From positions 1-9,458 of the forward strand of contig JALOMX010000055.1 in NCBI GenBank assembly GCA_025455245.1: a stretch of 9,458 nt of DNA. The letters run 5' to 3'. The notes beneath the pieces are model-generated. The model was not told the DNA's origin, did not search any database, and was given only the letters and a program-made list of their open reading frames with translations. Below, in pieces: positions 6,296 through 9,458 of this stretch (position 1 is its first letter; each line of letters opens with the position of its first letter). The stretch is from Chitinophagaceae bacterium. Its GTDB lineage: Bacteria; Bacteroidota; Bacteroidia; Chitinophagales; Chitinophagaceae. The translations under genes and the position numbers were made by a program.

Positions 6296-6958
6296 CTAAA
6301 ACCCCACACTCACATATCCAAACCCTGCTGATTCCAGAAAGTTTTTCATCAGGTTAATGGCTTTTTCTTCAGCCTGTTTTTCAAGTTGTTTTTCTGCTGC
6401 TAATTTTTGCATTACCCTTAACCCTTTTTGCTTAACGGCATTTTGTTCGGCGCTTGTCCAGGTACCTTCTTCCATAAAAATTTCCGTGTCCGAAGGGTTT
6501 ACAATCACATCGAGGATTCGGGCATGCGGAAGGGTAAGCCAAACGGAATCACCTTTTACCTTCAGGTCGCTTTCCTGCAAATCCCGGAGGTCGATTCCGG
6601 CCGTTACTTTACCTTTTACGATCATCACAATCTTTTTGGGTCCCGATAATTTGCCGGGAATGATTACCGGGAGCATCAATGTATTTTTCAGCGCTTCAAG
6701 GGCTGCTTCTGTATCGCTCATGACCACGCTGTCGGTCACCACTTCGCAATACAACTGAGCTGTTTGCAATTGGGCAATGCTTTTTATCTCGGTAATCAGA
6801 ATAGGGGTTTCATCAATACGCACAGCCGCCGGCTTAAACCATGCGGAGGGCGATGGCAGGTTCCCGAATTTGTTCCAGACCCATATTCCCGCTGCCAGCA
6901 CAAGGATCAGTATGATCCATTTGCGAAAGGCTTCCAATCCTTTTATGAAGCTGCTCAT
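6296..6958 (-). CDS. DUF4230 protein, membrane-anchored
   Basis: The 220-residue product has one membrane segment near the N terminus (WIILILVLAAGIWVW, 14-28) with positive residues before it and no lipobox. It should therefore be anchored in the inner membrane with the rest outside the cytoplasm. Residues from about 50 to the end match my recollection of DUF4230: a VKGKVTAGIDLRDL strand (about 114-127), a WLTLPHARILDVIV stretch, then a charged helical C-terminal part (about 168-205) rich in E, K and Q. The family's function is unknown. Its ATG overlaps the stop of the upstream paralog by four bases (ATGA), indicating translational coupling. AAGAAAG just before the start is the best Shine-Dalgarno-like sequence among the genes here. 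Downstream, within 20 bases, lies the heptamer repeat array, so the message probably ends in or reads into it. Confidence 0.82.
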   Translation of the reverse strand: MSSFIKGLEAFRKWIILILVLAAGIWVWNKFGNLPSPSAWFKPAAVRIDETPILITEIKSIAQLQTAQLYCEVVTDSVVMSDTEAALEALKNTLMLPVIIPGKLSGPKKIVMIVKGKVTAGIDLRDLQESDLKVKGDSVWLTLPHARILDVIVNPSDTEIFMEEGTWTSAEQNAVKQKGLRVMQKLAAEKQLEKQAEEKAINLMKNFLESAGFGYVSVGF

Positions 6959-7566
6959 CTTTCTTCGGTTTTTGGTTTCAGGGGTGAGTCAAATTGAAGG
7001 TCAACCTGCTCAAAGCCAAGGCTTGTAAGGTAGCCCGTCAGGAACGATTTGGTATTGCTTTTGGCGTCTTCCAGTATGTTCAACTCATTTACCTTTCGGG
7101 TAATTTGTTTTTCAGCCTGTTGCAACAGGGCATTTTGTTCGGCCACGCTGAAACGGTTCCTGAAAAAACCGATTTCCTCGTAAGCAACCTCAATCTTATC
7201 CGGGGGAATGCTGATGGAAATGATTTTGGGCGGGGGTAACTGTATGCTGATGCTTTTCCCCGATATGGATACATACCGTGTATCTATTTGCGAAAAGTCG
7301 ATGCCGGCTTTTACAGTGGCCTCACAGGTGATCAATATTTTCCGGTCGCCTATTTTGTACCAGGTTTGGTCGTCGCTTGCCTTTACCACTTTCGAAAGGC
7401 TGTATTCCACGGTAGCAAGGTCCTGCATTTGCTGCAAGGCCGCAACAATGCCCGATGGCCGGGGAGAAGGGCTACCGCAAGCGCAAAATAAGATTGCGCC
7501 GGCAAGCAGGGTTGCCGGCCATGGTAAAGCCAAAATAAACCTGCGAACCGGGTTGTAAACTTGCAT
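6955..7566 (-). CDS. DUF4230 lipoprotein
   Basis: The 203-residue product is a paralog of the next gene. The N terminus has two arginines, a hydrophobic stretch, and a lipobox-like ILFCAC with Cys30, so it is probably a lipoprotein; there are no acidic residues after the cysteine, which argues for the periplasmic face. The DUF4230 part runs from about residue 44: LATVEYSLSKVVKA, YKIGDRKILITCEATVKAGI, ISIQLPPPKIISISI, then a helical C-terminal half. I place the start at the ATG at 7566. A TTG at 7614 would add 16 residues, but it would lie upstream of the best -7 box (7603-7610) and spoil the signal peptide. It overlaps the downstream DUF4230 gene by four bases; the two form an operon, likely producing partner proteins of the cell envelope. 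It is divergent from ispD. Confidence 0.82.
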   Translation of the reverse strand: MQVYNPVRRFILALPWPATLLAGAILFCACGSPSPRPSGIVAALQQMQDLATVEYSLSKVVKASDDQTWYKIGDRKILITCEATVKAGIDFSQIDTRYVSISGKSISIQLPPPKIISISIPPDKIEVAYEEIGFFRNRFSVAEQNALLQQAEKQITRKVNELNILEDAKSNTKSFLTGYLTSLGFEQVDLQFDSPLKPKTEER

Positions 7567-7602
7567 GTAAGTATTTTTTCGGATAGATAAGACGGCAGGA
7601 TA

Positions 7603-7610
7603 CAAACTTA
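7603..7610 (-). promoter_or_regulatory. Candidate -7 box for the DUF4230 operon
   Basis: TAAGTTTG on the minus strand is a perfect match to the Bacteroidota -7 pattern TAnnTTTG. It lies 36 bases before the chosen ATG (7566). No TTTG was found at the usual distance upstream, so only half of the promoter is supported. Confidence 0.4.
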
Positions 7611-7700
7611 GCAAATGGATAACTTATCGGCTATATTTCATATTTAAGTAACAATTATTTTGCGAAAGATTTAATTTCGATGTGAAAATCAGTTGGTTAT

Positions 7701-8396
7701 ATGCAAAAATATGCCGTAATCGTTGCAGGTGGGGTGGGTAAACGGATGAACAGCGATTTGCCCAAACAGTTTATGTTGTTGCTTGGCAAGCCTGTTCTTT
7801 ATTACACCATCAAGGCTTTTTTAGAGTCTTTTCCGGATCTGACCATTATCCTTGTGTTGCCCGAAGACCATATTGAAAAGGGCAAGGAACTTGTGGATGC
7901 CTATTTTGACCCTACCCGTATCAGGTTTGTATCCGGTGGCGAAACCCGTTTTCACAGCGTGCGTAATGGGGTTAGCCTTGCCTCAGACGACAGCATCATT
8001 ATGGTGCACGACGGCGTACGTTGCCTTGTTACGCCACAGTTGATACGCTATTGCTATGATAGTGCGGCGGAAAACGGATCGGCCATTCCATGCGTTCCTT
8101 TAAAAGACAGTGTGAGGCAGCTTTCGCACCCCGGTAGTATTTCGCTCGACCGTACCAGGCTAAGGGCGATACAAACTCCACAATGTTTTCACAGCAAGCT
8201 GCTTCTGCCCGCTATGAACAATATTGAGTTCAAGGAGAAATTTACCGATGAAGCTACGGTTGTTGAAAGTTATGGAATTGATCTCCACCTGATGGAGGGC
8301 GAGGATACCAATATTAAAATCACCACACCGATCGATATGATGCTTGCCGAGCAGATTTTGTTGCAACGGATTAAGGAAGGGGTGGCGTTGGGTTGA
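7701..8396 (+). CDS. ispD: 2-C-methyl-D-erythritol 4-phosphate cytidylyltransferase
   Basis: IspD joins CTP and methylerythritol phosphate in the non-mevalonate route to isoprenoid precursors, in the cytoplasm. The 231-residue product shows all expected motifs in order: VAGGVGKRMNSDLPKQF (8-24, with Arg15 and Lys22 of the nucleotide-binding loop), VHDGVRCLV (102-110, with the catalytic region aspartate and arginine), IQTPQCF (157-163), TDEATVVE (182-189) and NIKITTPID (204-212, with Lys206). Length is normal (E. coli about 236). Cys108 follows the arginine where most relatives have proline. No ispF is fused or adjacent. The ATG has no Shine-Dalgarno, and no convincing promoter was found in the 134-base divergent gap; TTATTTTG at 7655-7662 is one base off the -7 pattern. 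Its stop codon lies inside the first unit of the 8-base array. Confidence 0.95.
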   Translation: MQKYAVIVAGGVGKRMNSDLPKQFMLLLGKPVLYYTIKAFLESFPDLTIILVLPEDHIEKGKELVDAYFDPTRIRFVSGGETRFHSVRNGVSLASDDSIIMVHDGVRCLVTPQLIRYCYDSAAENGSAIPCVPLKDSVRQLSHPGSISLDRTRLRAIQTPQCFHSKLLLPAMNNIEFKEKFTDEATVVESYGIDLHLMEGEDTNIKITTPIDMMLAEQILLQRIKEGVALG

Positions 8397-8478
8397 CAAG
8401 TTAAAGGGGTGACAGGTTGCCTTGTTAACAAGTTGACTGGTTTACAGGTTAACTCGTCAACTTATCAATCTGTCAACT
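8391..8478. repeat. 8-base array that inverts: eight AGTTGACA-like units, then three TGTCAACT-like units
   Basis: The 88 bases divide without gaps into eleven octamers. Units 1-8 (8391-8454) follow RGTTRACA with variation; units 9-11 (8455-8478) follow YGTCAACT, its reverse complement. The first unit contains the ispD stop codon. The array fills most of the gap before the convergent pseudogene stop at 8493. The inversion allows a long imperfect hairpin, and CTTGTTAACAAG (8421-8432) is itself a perfect palindrome. It may end transcription from both sides, though there is no T-tract. Confidence 0.85.
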
Positions 8479-8490
8479 AACCCCATCCAA

Positions 8491-9391
8491 TCATCGCTTC
8501 CACCACCGCAGCACCGCAGGTAGCCGGTTGCTTTTCCAGAAAAAATACGGCCTGTTTTCCGGAGAAAATTTTTGGTAAAACCTTGCCACGCCGGGAAGGT
8601 CCGAACCTTCAAAATCGAGCAGTATGTTCTGACCGGAAAATTCGCAGATGAGTTGATCAAATAAAAAATGATTGGCTTCAAGGGTGCGCCCGTTGGGAAG
8701 GGTAGTGGACGCAATGTTGTATAACCGGCGATCATCCTTCAGAAAAAGTCCGATTGCCATTTGCTGTGTAAGCATTTTATCTTTCAGGATTACTTCCCGA
8801 ACGATGCATTACCCTTGTTTAACCCAATACCTGCAAATTTTTCTAAAAGCATCAAAGACCCCGGGTCTGTAACCCAGATATTTACCCTACAGTATATCAT
8901 ACTGATTGATGGCATCATCCGTATCATCAGATGCCCTCCGTCCGTTTCAGGTTTTTTATCAGGTCATTCCTGTACTGTTCACGGATAGTTTCATAAGGCT
9001 TGTTTAATGGAAGGACAAAATTGGTTGCAGCCTGCTGCATGTTTTCGGAATGATTGGTTTCATTCAAAAAAATTTCAACGAGCCTGAAGTTAACCGTTGC
9101 TTTTCGTAAAAAACTTTCTACCAACGGGGGATGAATTGGCGCAGCCGAAAAAATACCCAATTGCTGACAAAAAGCCGGTTGGCAAAGGTAGCGTATGCCC
9201 ATTTTTTTACGCCAGGTAAGGGGCATCACGGCATGGTAATCTCCCGCAATCAAAGCATCCCATTGGGGGCTCATGGCATCCAGGAAATCGCTTTGCGCAT
9301 AGGCGAGGCCGTTGGGCGCAGCCTTTATCAACGCATCCCACTTTGCTTTATCAATCTCTGAATGTTTATGGTAGGTTATTGCGTTTTCCAT
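8491..9391 (-). pseudogene. Decayed GNAT/FemAB-like acyltransferase gene (one frameshift, two stops)
   Basis: The N-terminal part reads from the ATG at 9391 for 154 codons: YAQSDFLDAMSPQWDALIAG, MPLTWRKKMGIRYLCQPAF, then NDLIKNLKRTEGI and a stop at 8927-8929. The C-terminal part (to 8491) resumes in another frame: MAIGLFLKDDRRLYN, NGRTLEANHFLFDQLICEF, LLDFEGSDLPGVARFYQKF. These halves match one family of about 300-residue GNAT-fold proteins common in Chitinophagaceae. The frame changes at CGGACGGA (8937-8944), a 4-base tandem duplication; dropping one copy makes the whole span exactly 299 codons. After it, the correct frame still has TAG (8887-8889) and TAA (8809-8811). The recovered middle, RRASDDTDDAINQYDIL then GKYLGYRPGVFDAF, reads as real protein. 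Three lesions argue for true loss rather than a sequencing error. Confidence 0.85.
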
Positions 9392-9406
9392 ACCGGCGCT
9401 TTGGCA

Positions 9407-9414
9407 CAAAAGTA
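9407..9414 (-). promoter_or_regulatory. Candidate -7 box for the acyltransferase pseudogene
   Basis: TACTTTTG on the minus strand is a perfect TAnnTTTG match, 15 bases before the ATG at 9391. No TTTG was found at the expected distance upstream. The TTG-initiated extension to 9448 would run through this box, which supports the ATG at 9391 as the original start. Confidence 0.35.
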
Positions 9415-9458
9415 AAATCTTGCCGCTACACCCTGCCGGCCATTTCAAGCATCGACCT

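Noticed and set aside
7567..7614. TTG-initiated extension of the DUF4230 lipoprotein.
   Set aside because: It would start upstream of the best -7 box and add 16 residues before the signal peptide; the ATG at 7566 gives a normal lipoprotein N terminus.
8809..8929. Recoding (programmed frameshift or stop readthrough) instead of gene decay.
   Set aside because: It would need a frameshift plus readthrough of both TAG and TAA in one gene, while TAA, TAG and TGA all end other genes in this window. No slippery heptamer with a downstream structure was seen.

Overview
The window looks like a piece of a Bacteroidota chromosome, probably of the Chitinophagaceae or a near relative. The reasons are moderate GC content, start codons with almost no Shine-Dalgarno sequence, promoter candidates of the Bacteroidota type (TTTG about 19 bases before TAnnTTTG), a type 2 PyrF, paired DUF4230 proteins, a GxxExxY-family protein, and a lipoprotein with acidic residues just after its lipobox cysteine. 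The assignment rests on protein family recognition alone.

Layout, left to right. The 3' end of clpB (+) closes with a hairpin terminator. A Prx6-type peroxiredoxin (+) follows with its own strong terminator, then an alpha/beta hydrolase (+). A pirin-family protein (-) is divergent from pyrF (+). pyrF converges almost end to end with a small His-rich lipoprotein (-). Next comes a gene-poor stretch (about 4783-6295) holding a GxxExxY PD-(D/E)XK protein (-) and several repeat families. After it lie two overlapping DUF4230 genes (-), divergent from ispD (+). The right edge is a decayed GNAT/FemAB-like acyltransferase gene (-) with one frameshift and two in-frame stops.

The core genes are ordinary housekeeping and stress functions: protein disaggregation, peroxide removal, pyrimidine synthesis and isoprenoid precursor synthesis. 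They share no obvious pathway; only the DUF4230 pair looks like an operon.

The unusual content is in the gaps. (1) A 104-base tandem repeat (5632-5881) has a related inverted copy on the far side of the GxxExxY gene (5068-5108), so the gene is bracketed by inverted relatives of one repeat. (2) A roughly 110-base tandem repeat (5953-6279) is itself built on a 7-base rhythm: GTGAAAR heptamers numbering 4, 4 and 6 in successive units, then C-runs spaced exactly seven bases apart whose complement is a G-quadruplex motif. (3) An 8-base array (8391-8478) starts inside the ispD stop codon and turns into its own reverse complement after eight units, giving a potential long hairpin between two converging genes. 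Repeats with rhythms of 7, 8 and about 8-9 bases in one 9.5 kb window, all at gene 3' ends, are the most notable signal here.
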